A stretch of DNA of 64,000 nucleotides, taken from the NCBI RefSeq assembly GCF_030068455.1, contig NZ_JAQOSQ010000016.1, forward strand, positions 1 through 64,000. Direction: 5' to 3'. Below the pieces are notes generated by a model. It had not been told where the DNA came from. It worked only from the letters and a program-made list of their open reading frames with translations, and did not search any database. This DNA is from Roseofilum casamattae BLCC-M143 (GTDB lineage: Bacteria; Cyanobacteriota; Cyanobacteriia; Cyanobacteriales; Desertifilaceae). Shown one piece after another: positions 7,722 through 17,080 of the stretch. The position numbers were made by a program, and so were the translations under genes. The first letter of the stretch is position 1. Every line of letters begins with the position of its first letter.

Positions 7722-10436
7722 TTATCTCGAAAACGATTCGCTAATGCCGCTCCAGTTAAAGTCACCCAGACGCAGTCCGAGAGCAGCTAATCCCAGATCG
7801 GGATTATAGCGGAAGGTAACGCCATAGGTACGACGACTATACTCGATTGCGTAATCGGTGCTAATGGTTTTTCCGGTATCGAGATTGAAGGAGGTGCGCG
7901 CTGCCACTCGGAGGGGGCCGTATAATTGTTGATTCACTTCCAGTTGCAGGACGCGCACGTCGGCCACGCGATCGAAACGAAAGGGCGATTCTCCCGTCGG
8001 GATAAACTGAAGGTAGAGCAAGCTAAAGCCGGTGTAATCAAACCAAGGCTTGGAGAAGTGACCGACTTGACCTTGCAGTCCAATGAGTCCTTGCAAATAG
8101 GATTGATTTTCCCCGTTACTATAAAATCCAGCGGTTCCGGTCAATCCCGTCAGCACTCGCAGGTAGGGAACTACCGGTTTTGGTGTATACTTTAAACCTT
8201 CTTCGGCAGTGGAAGGTAGGGCATCGCCTTTCCAGAGGGAAAAAGAACGGCGCACGGTAGCGCTCATTTGGGTACGATTGAGGGAAACGCGATCGCCTCG
8301 CTCGAGTTCTTGCAGCAGCTCCAGGCGATCGGTGGGTGCATAAACATTTTGAAAGCTGGCTTGATAATTGACCAGAATGCCAGTATCGGCCACATTAAAA
8401 ATGGGAGAGGCAAATACAATTCCCACGCTGCGATCGACGGTTTGGAAACCCAAAGACCCGTTATACAAGCGATCGCGATAGGAATACTCCCCACTCAGGG
8501 TATGCTTGGCAATGGTATGTTGCAGCCGCAGATTGCCTCGAGCAGTATCTCCCGTATTGTTCAATCCAGCCAAACTTAAATTACCGTCCAAGCGAGTATC
8601 GGGAGTAAAGGCTACCTTTAGTTTGGCGCGCAACCCGATCCAACTGAGCGGGGAGTCGGTTTCGCCATCTTCCTCTACGGTATTGGTATTATCTTGTTCG
8701 TTGGTCGAGAAGCCGAAAGCGCGCTGAATCAGGAACTGGGGAGCGACTTGGAGGCTGACTTGCCGGGTTCTAATGACCTCAAAGCTGCGTTCGGCAAACA
8801 ACCCGCCACGATCGCGATCGTCGTACCCAAATGTAACTAAAGCTGGGTCGCGTTCGTCTTTGCTAATCAGCAGGCGATTGCGCAATAGTGGAACGCTGAC
8901 GCGATCGTCGAAGACCAACCGGGGGCGCGTGGCCAAGACTTCGTCTTCTAAAGGCGAAATGCGGGTGAGTTGGGCGCGATCGGCTCGTACTTCTAGCTCT
9001 GGTGGTGAAAACGGGTCATTTGTGAAGCGCACGTCCACGGCTTCCCAACCTTCGGGAGTAAAGTCCAAACGCGCGGCCTCGAACCGCAGTCGGCGAACCT
9101 GTCCCCCTTGTGCTGCTCGAGGCGCACCCGCTCCGCCACCGCCAACATTAATAATGACCCCCCCAGCATCTCTGACATCCGTTGGAGGTTGCTCTCTCAG
9201 GATGCGCTCTCCGGGCGTTCGCCTATCGGCATCGGGAGTAGTCCGAGCAAAATCCAAGTCAGAGCTGGTTGTCGGAACGTAAACCACGCCTCTGGCTTCT
9301 TCCACGGTTCCCGTCCCTTGGACAAAGTTATACAGAAAACGAGAACCCAAGATGATTTGATCGCCGCTGATGAGGGACGCGTTACCCGTGGCTAGAGCTA
9401 AGCGGTTGAGGAGGTTAACTCGAAGTTTATCCGATCGCAACACGGCATTCTCGAAGAGCATTTCCACATTACCTTCGGCGGTAAAGATTTGTCGCTGTTC
9501 GTCAAACTGTTGGCGATCTGCCGTTAGCTCGATAACGGACTCCGGTTCGGGAGTGGGTATCGGGATGGGAATAGCTTCTGAGTCAGTTTCGGAGTCTGTC
9601 CTATCCTCGATGGGATTATCTTCCGCAGGACTGAGTTCTGGTTCTTCTAAAGAGTCTTCGGTTTGCGCATAGTCTTCTGTCGTTGAGATGGGTTCGGATA
9701 TTTCCATCCAGTCGGATAGTCTGCCTTGGATAGTGGTGAAGCGAGGAGATGGTTTGGGTAAACCGACGGAAAGTTCGGTTCCTAGAGCAGCAGCGCTCGT
9801 GCTATTTGTATTGAGAGAAAGATTCTCGCTCTCTTCTGCTTCTGGCGCTTCTGGTTCTGGAGTTTCAGGAGCCTCTAGAGAAGCGAGTACAGGAGTTTCT
9901 GTCCATGTTAGGCGATCGCTGGTTATGAGTTCTCGTTTCGGTTCTGGATCGGGAGATAATGGCGCTTTCTCCCCGAGGATGGATGACATTTCTGTCGCGG
10001 GTGGGGCCAGATCGTTCTCTAGATTATCCGTTTCTTCTGGTACTTCAACGTCTGGGAACTCGCCTGCCGATTCTAGTTTAACTCTTTTGGCAATATGCGG
10101 TTCCTCTGGAAGGCGATCGCTGGCTATGGGTAATGGATCTGAAGAGAATAAGGTTTGGTCTTCTCTCGTGTTTTCGTCGCCCGTACTGACTTCGGGGGCG
10201 AGCAACTCATTCGGGGCAATAGACTCTAGCATATCGCTTTCTGCCCAGGTGAGGCGATCGCTATTTAAATTTGAGGTTAAACTTGACCTTGTTGCAATAG
10301 GTTCGGGGGAAAACATCCCGGTTTCTGGAGCTAACGAACTTACCTCCGAGACGGCTTCGGTTGTTTCGGGAGCGCTAACAGCAGGCTCGGCTGCGGCGTG
10401 GATCGCCGGTGGTTCTGGGGGTAAGGGATAGGACAT
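7722..10436 (-). CDS. DUF3769 / LptD-like (OstA) outer membrane protein
   Basis: This 904-residue protein matches the cyanobacterial DUF3769 family, regarded as LptD-like outer membrane beta-barrels for lipopolysaccharide insertion. Residues 1 to about 298 are a Pro/Glu/Ser-rich region that repeats the motif SDRLTW (SDRLTWAES, SDRLTWTET). From about 299, VIELTADRQQFDEQRQIFTA and GNVEMLFENAVLRSDKLRV form an OstA/LptA-like domain. From about 470 to the end are alternating beta-strands ending in WSGISESFSR with a terminal aromatic-Ser-Arg. There is no obvious signal peptide at the annotated start. A small tail-rich gene follows it. Confidence 0.8.
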   Translation of the reverse strand: MSYPLPPEPPAIHAAAEPAVSAPETTEAVSEVSSLAPETGMFSPEPIATRSSLTSNLNSDRLTWAESDMLESIAPNELLAPEVSTGDENTREDQTLFSSDPLPIASDRLPEEPHIAKRVKLESAGEFPDVEVPEETDNLENDLAPPATEMSSILGEKAPLSPDPEPKRELITSDRLTWTETPVLASLEAPETPEPEAPEAEESENLSLNTNSTSAAALGTELSVGLPKPSPRFTTIQGRLSDWMEISEPISTTEDYAQTEDSLEEPELSPAEDNPIEDRTDSETDSEAIPIPIPTPEPESVIELTADRQQFDEQRQIFTAEGNVEMLFENAVLRSDKLRVNLLNRLALATGNASLISGDQIILGSRFLYNFVQGTGTVEEARGVVYVPTTSSDLDFARTTPDADRRTPGERILREQPPTDVRDAGGVIINVGGGGAGAPRAAQGGQVRRLRFEAARLDFTPEGWEAVDVRFTNDPFSPPELEVRADRAQLTRISPLEDEVLATRPRLVFDDRVSVPLLRNRLLISKDERDPALVTFGYDDRDRGGLFAERSFEVIRTRQVSLQVAPQFLIQRAFGFSTNEQDNTNTVEEDGETDSPLSWIGLRAKLKVAFTPDTRLDGNLSLAGLNNTGDTARGNLRLQHTIAKHTLSGEYSYRDRLYNGSLGFQTVDRSVGIVFASPIFNVADTGILVNYQASFQNVYAPTDRLELLQELERGDRVSLNRTQMSATVRRSFSLWKGDALPSTAEEGLKYTPKPVVPYLRVLTGLTGTAGFYSNGENQSYLQGLIGLQGQVGHFSKPWFDYTGFSLLYLQFIPTGESPFRFDRVADVRVLQLEVNQQLYGPLRVAARTSFNLDTGKTISTDYAIEYSRRTYGVTFRYNPDLGLAALGLRLGDFNWSGISESFSR

Positions 10437-10565
10437 AGCTTGCGAGTTTCACTCCAACACCTTGCCCAGTATAGATAGATTTGGTTCCTTTTGGCGGTCG
10501 ATCGCGATCGCCCGCCAAAACTTGCGATCGAAGGTTGGTTGTTCTCAAAGACACCCAAACTAGAA

Positions 10566-10682
10566 TTAGTCTAAGTCGCGACGACCGGGGTTACGAGATG
10601 GGTCGCTGGAGAGGAACCCAAACACGAATAAAGCGGCAAAGAAAAGTATGACGATATTAACAACGATTTTTAGGGTTAGCAT
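10566..10682 (-). CDS. psbI: Photosystem II reaction centre protein I
   Basis: A 38-codon gene on the minus strand encodes PsbI, a single-span thylakoid membrane subunit of the photosystem II core next to D1 and CP43. The translation starts [15 protein letters not shown] and ends [17 protein letters not shown], which is the highly conserved PsbI C-terminus. GGAG lies 8 bases upstream of the ATG. The gene is monocistronic between the DUF3769 gene and a hypothetical gene, and is short enough to be missed by length-limited gene callers. Confidence 0.96.
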   Translation of the reverse strand: MLTLKIVVNIVILFFAALFVFGFLSSDPSRNPGRRDLD

Positions 10683-10785
10683 TGATAGGACTCCGAACGG
10701 ATAGTGGATAGTCTTTTGCTTATCATATCGAAGATTGGCAGTTCCAGAGTAAGGAATGTAGGATGGAGCGATCGATATTTGGGGA

Positions 10786-11880
10786 TTAGACTTCTTCGTT
10801 TAACCAGTTTAGGAGTTGGGCAACTCGGTCTTCGATCGCCAGGAAGACGCGATCCAACCAGAGAAAGAGTTTTTCGGCAGGGGAAAGGATGTATTCTGAG
10901 GCAGTGGCAGTGGTTTCGATGTAGTCGGGGTTGGCTTCCGGGCGATCGTTGGCTTGGGGTTGCGAGATGGGAATAGATGCAGGACTGGAGAAGTTTGCCG
11001 CAGTTCCGAATAGGTCTTCGGAGGTGAGCCAGGGGTCGGTCACGGAAGAGTAGGCGGCAGGATTGGTAGATTTGCGATCGCCGGTTGCGGGATAGGTGAC
11101 GGGCATTTTCCGACCGGATACCACGCTATATCCACTGGGCGGCTGCATGTCTAGGGAGACCGACCACGGACTATTACTTTCAGTTATTTCTAAGGGATGG
11201 GGCGGAATATCTTGTAACAGATGGGACTCGCCAAAGCTATCGATGGCGAGAGCAACGTCGCTGGTTTCCATCCACGCCATTAACTGCCAAAATCGTCGTA
11301 CTGGGGGTATTAGGTCTCGTTCTTCGGCGAAACTATATAAAGGAGGTTGGGATTGAGTGCGATCTTGTCGTTTTTGGTACGCCGTATTCGCCAGTTCCCG
11401 AACGATCGCATCTTGGATTTTTTGCTGTTGCGGTGGGTTCAGCAGATCCAGACAGTGGTTGTCGGTGGAGACGAGCACCAGTTTGCCGGAGTTAAGCTGA
11501 GTGGCAATACCTTGGATCAGCAGTTGGGAGACGGGATAGGGAGAACTCGGGATAGGAACGGAGGTTTGGGTTTCCGGAGCTGGGATGGGAGGAAGATCGA
11601 GTTGCGTGACTTCCTGCAAGACTTCCAGGATAGGAGTATCTGCTTCTGAGATAGGAGCGTCCGGCTGGCCGAACCACGGACTGACTCGAGTATGGAACTG
11701 GTGATTGACGTAGCGTCCGCTCTGAAATGCCCAGTACAGGGGATATACGACCACTTGTACCGTCCATTCAGCGGCGACTTTGACGTGTCGTAAGGCGCGA
11801 GTTCCTTTATCGATGAACTCGTTGGAATAGTGTTGCAACCAATTAAAAAGCCGACTTTGATAGCGATCGCTTGCTGTCAT
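10786..11880 (-). CDS. Conserved hypothetical protein
   Basis: I do not recognise this 364-residue protein. The N-terminus ([21 protein letters not shown] and [18 protein letters not shown]) is amphipathic and aromatic. The middle contains [20 protein letters not shown], and the C-terminus has a helical end ([20 protein letters not shown]). There is no clear membrane span, signal peptide or catalytic motif. Codon use and HIP1 sites match the core genome, so a conserved cyanobacterial protein is likely. Confidence 0.6.
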   Translation of the reverse strand: MTASDRYQSRLFNWLQHYSNEFIDKGTRALRHVKVAAEWTVQVVVYPLYWAFQSGRYVNHQFHTRVSPWFGQPDAPISEADTPILEVLQEVTQLDLPPIPAPETQTSVPIPSSPYPVSQLLIQGIATQLNSGKLVLVSTDNHCLDLLNPPQQQKIQDAIVRELANTAYQKRQDRTQSQPPLYSFAEERDLIPPVRRFWQLMAWMETSDVALAIDSFGESHLLQDIPPHPLEITESNSPWSVSLDMQPPSGYSVVSGRKMPVTYPATGDRKSTNPAAYSSVTDPWLTSEDLFGTAANFSSPASIPISQPQANDRPEANPDYIETTATASEYILSPAEKLFLWLDRVFLAIEDRVAQLLNWLNEEV

Positions 11881-12119
11881 TTCTTTACCCCAGAACCCAA
11901 CAACCCTGTCTATACTCCTATTCTACAGCAATCGATGTGCGGTATTGTGGCTGGTCTTTTGCACTGGAAAATGGTCAACGTATACTTGAAGTGAGGCGAT
12001 CGACTGAGTTAAAGTAAGTAAAACAGCTCGAGTTTAGCGAACAGAAAATGAATGAGAGCGCTAAAGAACTTCTGGAAAAAGCAAGAAGAGCACAACCAAT
12101 CTTAGACTAAAGTAGTTGT

Positions 12120-12852
12120 ATGCCTATTACCACCTATAAATGGACAATCGATCGCTATCATCAAGCTATCCGCGCCGGTCTATTTAACGAGCAACCCCTC
12201 GAACTGATACGTGGAGAACTTATCGTTATTCCGCCAGAAGGAGAAATCCATGCCTACTATAAGAGCGTATTTATAAACTAAACCTTAAGACACACCAACC
12301 AATTGCTGTTAGGTGATTTCAAGCTCTTCTCGGAGCTTGTGAGTTGAAATCGGGAAAATTTGGCTACAAAGCTTGCTAGCAACAGACTTTACTTTTTCTT
12401 TATAAATAGGCTCTAACAGTGAAGTGGGAGATTATCTCCGGAGTTTGTTAGGTAACCGTGCCAAAGTCCGGGAAGTGCACCCCATTATCTCGAACAATAA
12501 TTCCGAACCTGTTCCAGACCTTGCTATTGTTAAACCTCTCGGAAAAATCTACTTAGAACATCATCCTTATGCGACAGATATCTTCTGGATTATCGAATTT
12601 TCTAATACGACTTTAACTCAAGATCTCACTACGAAAAAACAACTCTACGCTGCATCGGGAATACCAGAGTATTGGGTGGTTAATCTGCAAGAGAATCAAC
12701 TTCACGTTTACACCGATCCAAAAAATGGAGACTATGCTACAGAAACTATTTTAACTGCGGGAGTGCGATCGCAATTTCATCGATCGGCGAACCAGAACAC
12801 TTGTCAACAATTCATCTTTCGTCATTCATGTGTGGTCTTTAGAGGGCTTTAA
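12120..12852 (+). pseudogene. Uma2-family endonuclease gene, interrupted by a MITE
   Basis: The 5' part (ATG 12120) encodes MPITTYKWTIDRYHQAIRAG and LELIRGELIVIPPEGEIHAYY, the Uma2 N-terminus. A 151-bp element then enters at 12263 and puts a stop in frame. The 3' part resumes with VGDYLRSLLGNRAKVREV, then PDLAIVKPLGKIYL and LTTKKQLYAASGIPEYWVV, the Uma2 catalytic core. Removing the element and one TAA copy restores a continuous frame (AYYNSEVGDYLRS). The extreme C-terminus does not resemble other Uma2 ends. A 20-codon open frame (12048-12110) precedes it and may be unrelated. Confidence 0.85.
12263..12413. mobile_element. 151-bp MITE in the Uma2 gene
   Basis: The ends GAGCGTATTTATAAA (12263-12277) and TTTATAAATAGGCTC (12399-12413) are inverted copies with one mismatch. 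TAA flanks both sides (12260-12262 and 12414-12416) as a likely target duplication; TA alone would also fit. The interior has no coding capacity but holds a hairpin: GATTTCAAGCTC at 12315-12326 pairs with GAGC and TTGAAATC within 12333-12351. This is the form of a non-autonomous miniature transposable element that must be moved by a transposase encoded elsewhere. Confidence 0.85.
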
Positions 12853-12940
12853 GAGCAAGGAAGATGAATCATTAATTTCGTTCTCCCCTCCCTCTCAAGT
12901 AACTTGTTTTTCACAGATAACCGATAAGGTGGGAACCGAT

Positions 12941-14887
12941 CTAAACCCACCCTTGTATCTCAGTACCGGTCAAGCTGCGACCCAGTTTGAGATACTCGGT
13001 TTGTGCTGAGTGTTTGATATGTTTCATCATCACTGATTCTCCCGCATTTGCCGCCAAAAATGCTGCATTGAGGGCAATAGAGCGAATATTGCCCCCGGAT
13101 ACGCTCAATTGACCCAATTTCCGGTAATCTAAGCCTTGTGTCGGAGTTTGTTGAGGGAAGATGCGTCGCCAAATTTCGCTCCTGGCATTGGCTTTGGGAA
13201 AGGGGAAATTCAGGATGAAACGAATGCGGCGCATGAAGGCTTCATCGAGGGAATCTTTTAAGTTGGTGGTGAGAATGGCTAAACCTTGATATGCCTCCAT
13301 TCTCTGTAATAAATAACTGACCTCGATATTAGCATGGCGATCGTGAGAATCTTTCACTTGGGTGCGCTTGCCAAAGAGAGCATCGGCTTCATCAAAAAGT
13401 AACACTGCTCCTCCGGCTTCGGCTGCGTCAAAGATACGTCGCAGGTTCTTTTCGGTTTCGCCAATATACTTGCTGACGACGGCACTGAGATCGATGCGAT
13501 AGAGGTCAAGGTGAAACTCCTTCGCAATGACTTCAGAGGCCATGGTTTTGCCAGTACCGCTTACTCCGGCAAAGAGGGCGCTAATGCCCAAGCCTCGACG
13601 GCCTTTCCCAGAAAAGCCCCATTCTTCATAGACGCGAAAGCGCTGTTTCACTTGTGCGGACACATCCCGTAGAATTTTTTTTTCCCGCTCGGGTAACACC
13701 AGATCGTCCCATGTGGCGCTAGATTCAATGCGCTGTGCTAAGTCATCCAAGCGAGGACGAGCCTGCAAACGGCAGAATTCCCATAGTTGCGTTTTGATGT
13801 CTATTTCAGGATGTTGCATGGATGCACAAGCCCCGCGAATTGTTTGACTGTCGAGATTGAATTGAGCGATAAGAGGTTCGAGATGTCCGTTCAATTCACC
13901 GACTTTCTCGCCAAGGTGCATTTCCCATAAATGGCGTTTTTCTGTGTGAGGTAGAGCGCGAATATCAAAGGAAATTGCATTGCGATGACGGAAGGTTTTG
14001 CGCTCTTCACTACTGACGATCGCAGGGGTGCGAAATTGTTCGATAAATTTGACTAGGGTGGTTTCTTTGGCGCGATCGCTATCGGGAAACCCGTCGCATT
14101 CAATAAAGAGAACCCCATTGCTCAAAATTGCTTCTCGTTCCCAATGTTGGCGCAATTGATATAACTCTTCTGCGGATGAGGGGAGGTTGCTGGCAGAGAG
14201 GGGAATAAGGGTAAAATTGAGGCGATCGCAGGCATCTTGGGCAATTTCGTATTTTGCCGTGCTGTCGTAGCCACAGAGTTGAATGAGGGGGAAGATGGCA
14301 TTACTGGAGGGATTTGACCAAGTCGCGGCAATTTGCTCGGCGATCGCGGCACGAGAGGGAGGGAGAGGACTATGCGCTAAAGTTTCTTGGGGAATGGTAT
14401 AGAGCCATCCGGTTAAACGTTCGTCTGTGGCAGGTTCTCCTAAAAGGTAGCAGAGAATGCGGCGATCGATGTGGATTGCGGCTTGAGTCAGAGAGATTCC
14501 GGGAGCCACTTTAATCAGTTGCCAGCGATGGAGAGAACTCTGAGGGGAAAGCACTCGCCATTGAGCATGAGGACAAGCCGACAAAATTAAGCCAAAGGAA
14601 AGATAGTTTTTTTGCGGATTCCCTTGAGCTTTAGCACAGAGGGAATAAAAATGGGGCTGAATTTCCATCCCGACACAGAGAAGGATAATATCTCGCTCAA
14701 AAGGAGAGAGATTGAAGCGATCGCACAGTTGCGCCAGAGTAGAACTGGGGGGAAGCGGCTCGAGTTCTCGGACAGAAGGAGGTTTGCCTTGCACATAGCA
14801 TTCTAGGATCTCCTCCATGCGCTCGATCCCTTGACGCAGGACGTTTTGATTTTCCCAGTACCAGTTTTCGTGTTGAGTAGTTTCCAT
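12941..14887 (-). CDS. AAA ATPase, eCIS-associated type
   Basis: This 648-residue protein has an N-terminal helical region (about 1-200), a degenerate central part, and a C-terminal AAA module. The module shows Walker A GVSGTGKT near 441-448, Walker B LLFDEADALFG near 490-500, a sensor LAILTTN and an arginine-finger stretch FMRRIRF. Such two-lobed ATPases are common in extracellular contractile injection system (eCIS) loci, where they are thought to help assembly or cargo handling. It lies 108 bases downstream of, and co-oriented with, a gene whose product has an eCIS-cargo-like N-terminus, so the two likely form an operon. No sheath, tube or baseplate genes are nearby. Confidence 0.75.
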   Translation of the reverse strand: METTQHENWYWENQNVLRQGIERMEEILECYVQGKPPSVRELEPLPPSSTLAQLCDRFNLSPFERDIILLCVGMEIQPHFYSLCAKAQGNPQKNYLSFGLILSACPHAQWRVLSPQSSLHRWQLIKVAPGISLTQAAIHIDRRILCYLLGEPATDERLTGWLYTIPQETLAHSPLPPSRAAIAEQIAATWSNPSSNAIFPLIQLCGYDSTAKYEIAQDACDRLNFTLIPLSASNLPSSAEELYQLRQHWEREAILSNGVLFIECDGFPDSDRAKETTLVKFIEQFRTPAIVSSEERKTFRHRNAISFDIRALPHTEKRHLWEMHLGEKVGELNGHLEPLIAQFNLDSQTIRGACASMQHPEIDIKTQLWEFCRLQARPRLDDLAQRIESSATWDDLVLPEREKKILRDVSAQVKQRFRVYEEWGFSGKGRRGLGISALFAGVSGTGKTMASEVIAKEFHLDLYRIDLSAVVSKYIGETEKNLRRIFDAAEAGGAVLLFDEADALFGKRTQVKDSHDRHANIEVSYLLQRMEAYQGLAILTTNLKDSLDEAFMRRIRFILNFPFPKANARSEIWRRIFPQQTPTQGLDYRKLGQLSVSGGNIRSIALNAAFLAANAGESVMMKHIKHSAQTEYLKLGRSLTGTEIQGWV

Positions 14888-14995
14888 TGGTTCGATTGAA
14901 TTGCGATCGCTACAGTTCTCAGGAATGATTCAGATAAGCGATCGCATTCTTTGGATATTGGATTGCCCGTAATGCGATCGGCTTTCAAATAACTA

Positions 14996-17080
14996 CTATT
15001 CTTGTACGGATTCTGGTGGAGCATCGTACATAATAAAACTTTTCGCGGGATGATTTTTTATAAATTCCCTTACAGTTTTATTGTTAATGACAGTATAAGG
15101 CTCATCTGCCCCACTTTGATTGTCGTAATAGCGCTTCTCTCCTGTTAGCGTGCAAACAAGCGACGTTGCGTGACCTTTCATAGCGAGTTTAAACATCTTT
15201 CCTTTACAGTCTTCATCCTCTGGAATTCTCTGATAATCTTCATCTTTAGCCATATACTCACTCTTACCAATCTTGTTCATTGCCAAATTGTACGATATGC
15301 GTTCCACCTCAGAATTCTCATCCTCTTTAATCCTAAGATTCATGTCAATTTGATATGCTTTGGTTTCTATAAAACCAATATCGTATTCGTATTGAAAGTA
15401 TGCCTGTGCCATGTGGAAAATCCAAAGCGGCTTGAAGGGAAGCATATCGGTTTCAAAAGTTTTTTCGGTTTTTTGTACGGTGTATGTCATCTTTGAATAC
15501 TGCAAGACATTATTGATTTTTTCGTTATCCCAGTCTTCTGCTCCTTTCCCTTGGTAAGGAGCAAGTGCATTATTTTGTCCATAAAAATTATACCTTAAAG
15601 TCCCATTACTTTCTCCCAAGAAACAAGCGCGTAAATTATTCTTTAGACTCGAACTTTCACTCATGAAGATATTGGCAAATGAAGAGGCAAGATTACACGC
15701 CCCCTTACCAACTTCCTGCCTCATGTTGAAGAGTGCTGTATTCATATCTTCAGGAGGAGCTACCGAAGATGGATCGGGAATAAATGGCTCGAACTCTGCC
15801 ATAAAAGCGTCAAAAGTGCTGAGATCGGGAATTTTGACTTCCTGATAATCTTGTGGGTCTACCTCCACTTCCGTCAATGCTGCAATCATTTTATCGATTT
15901 CCGGCTTTATCTCTGCGTAAAACTCTTCTAGAATTTCTTGTTTGGTGCGGTTCCCTTCTTTGATTTCCTTAATATATCTGTCAGGATTAATATCTTTAAC
16001 AGGCTTAAGAGCGGGTACGACAGTCTGCTCATAAAAAGCGTCTCCTTTGTCTGATGTAACTGTCGCGTCGAAGCCTGCCTGTGTGAAAGCCTGGAAGTCT
16101 CTCGCTCTACAAGCTTCCCATATTGACTCTTTTATATCATCTGGTATTGCTGTGATACCACTCAAAATACTCTCATAGGAATTTGCCTCTTTCTCCTTAC
16201 TATCCAGTTCATTCAATTCCCGAAGTTTAGTTGCTTCCTTGACGACAGGTTGCTCGTCATTTTGAGATTTTTCGTCTTGTTGGCCGCTATTTTGCTCCTT
16301 CTCATCTACGACTGGCAGGTCACTATCTTGGGTTTGATTTCCCGAACCTCCTTTATCTTCCCGTTCAATTTCCCATGCCTTTGCCAAGAGTTCTGCTTCT
16401 GTCATATCTTGGGTATTTCCTTGTTTACAGGACACAAAAATCGGGTGCATTTTCTCAATGACTTCCGAGGAAAACTCTCTTTGTTTCAATGCTTCTTTGA
16501 ATTGCTGCCACGTAATTATTGTTTTATCAGTTTTGCTTTTGTACGTTTCTCGCTGAATCGCGCGATCGCCTTTTCTCTGTACTGCTCCCCCACTGCGATC
16601 AAACTGTTCGCTCGTCGTACCTCCCCTATCTCGTCGCGCTTGCAGCATCGGTCGCCAAATTTGTTGAAATGCCTCTTGCTTGCATTGCAGGGAAGGCTCT
16701 TGTCCCCGGATGTTATCAAAAGTTTGGGGTTGAGGGGCCCGCATGGTTTGTACGACTTGTTTGGCCGTGCGATCGGCTTTTTGTTCGTATTTGTTGTTGG
16801 GTTCGCCAATGGTCAGTTTGGGTTGCACGATCGCTTGGGGTGGCCTTGCTGTTTCTGGGTTTGGCTCGAGGGATACTCCTTTGGAGTCGTTTCGCGATAC
16901 TCCTTCGGAGTCGCTTCGCGAACGCATGACGTTATCCATCATGGCACCGGGAGCCACGTTTGCCACTTCTATCGGTGCATTCTGATGGGCTGTGAGAGAA
17001 TCTGGTTTTTTGCTTTTTTGGCTCGGGCTGCGCTCGGGTTGCCAATCCGAGCGTTTCCGACGAATTCTTTTTGCAGACAT
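14996..17080 (-). CDS. Putative eCIS cargo/effector with YopT-like cysteine protease triad
   Basis: This 694-residue protein starts with a basic disordered leader (MSAKRIRRKRSDW). It then has VQPKLTIGEPNNKYEQKADR at 86-105, the conserved segment found before DUF4157 in eCIS-associated proteins. No HEXXH metalloprotease motif follows. Residues about 160-300 are disordered and acidic. The C-terminal domain (about 440-690) has GKGACNLASSF with Cys462, KGHATSLVC with His637 and YYDNQSG with Asp653. The His-Asp spacing of 16 equals YopT, so a C58/papain-like fold is inferred. The Cys-His spacing (175) is longer than in YopT. Downstream is an AAA ATPase gene. Confidence 0.65.
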   Translation of the reverse strand: MSAKRIRRKRSDWQPERSPSQKSKKPDSLTAHQNAPIEVANVAPGAMMDNVMRSRSDSEGVSRNDSKGVSLEPNPETARPPQAIVQPKLTIGEPNNKYEQKADRTAKQVVQTMRAPQPQTFDNIRGQEPSLQCKQEAFQQIWRPMLQARRDRGGTTSEQFDRSGGAVQRKGDRAIQRETYKSKTDKTIITWQQFKEALKQREFSSEVIEKMHPIFVSCKQGNTQDMTEAELLAKAWEIEREDKGGSGNQTQDSDLPVVDEKEQNSGQQDEKSQNDEQPVVKEATKLRELNELDSKEKEANSYESILSGITAIPDDIKESIWEACRARDFQAFTQAGFDATVTSDKGDAFYEQTVVPALKPVKDINPDRYIKEIKEGNRTKQEILEEFYAEIKPEIDKMIAALTEVEVDPQDYQEVKIPDLSTFDAFMAEFEPFIPDPSSVAPPEDMNTALFNMRQEVGKGACNLASSFANIFMSESSSLKNNLRACFLGESNGTLRYNFYGQNNALAPYQGKGAEDWDNEKINNVLQYSKMTYTVQKTEKTFETDMLPFKPLWIFHMAQAYFQYEYDIGFIETKAYQIDMNLRIKEDENSEVERISYNLAMNKIGKSEYMAKDEDYQRIPEDEDCKGKMFKLAMKGHATSLVCTLTGEKRYYDNQSGADEPYTVINNKTVREFIKNHPAKSFIMYDAPPESVQE
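16873..16920. repeat. 24-bp tandem repeat inside the effector gene
   Basis: Two adjacent 24-bp units at 16873-16896 and 16897-16920 differ at two bases. Each contains the small palindrome CTCCTTCGGAG or its variant CTCCTTTGGAG followed by TCGCTTCGC/TCGTTTCGC. In the minus-strand gene they encode R-S-D-S-E-G-V-S and R-N-D-S-K-G-V-S (residues 55-70). Similar short palindromic units are dispersed in many cyanobacterial genomes; here they landed in frame in a disordered leader. Confidence 0.75.

Noticed and set aside
9688-10431. 247-residue plus-strand frame
   Set aside because: It is the antisense of the Ser/Glu/Pro-rich part of the DUF3769 gene and has Ser/Gly-rich composition typical of shadows.
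12048-12110. 20-residue frame before the Uma2 pseudogene
   Set aside because: Too short and without a recognisable partner; mentioned only as a possible upstream frame.
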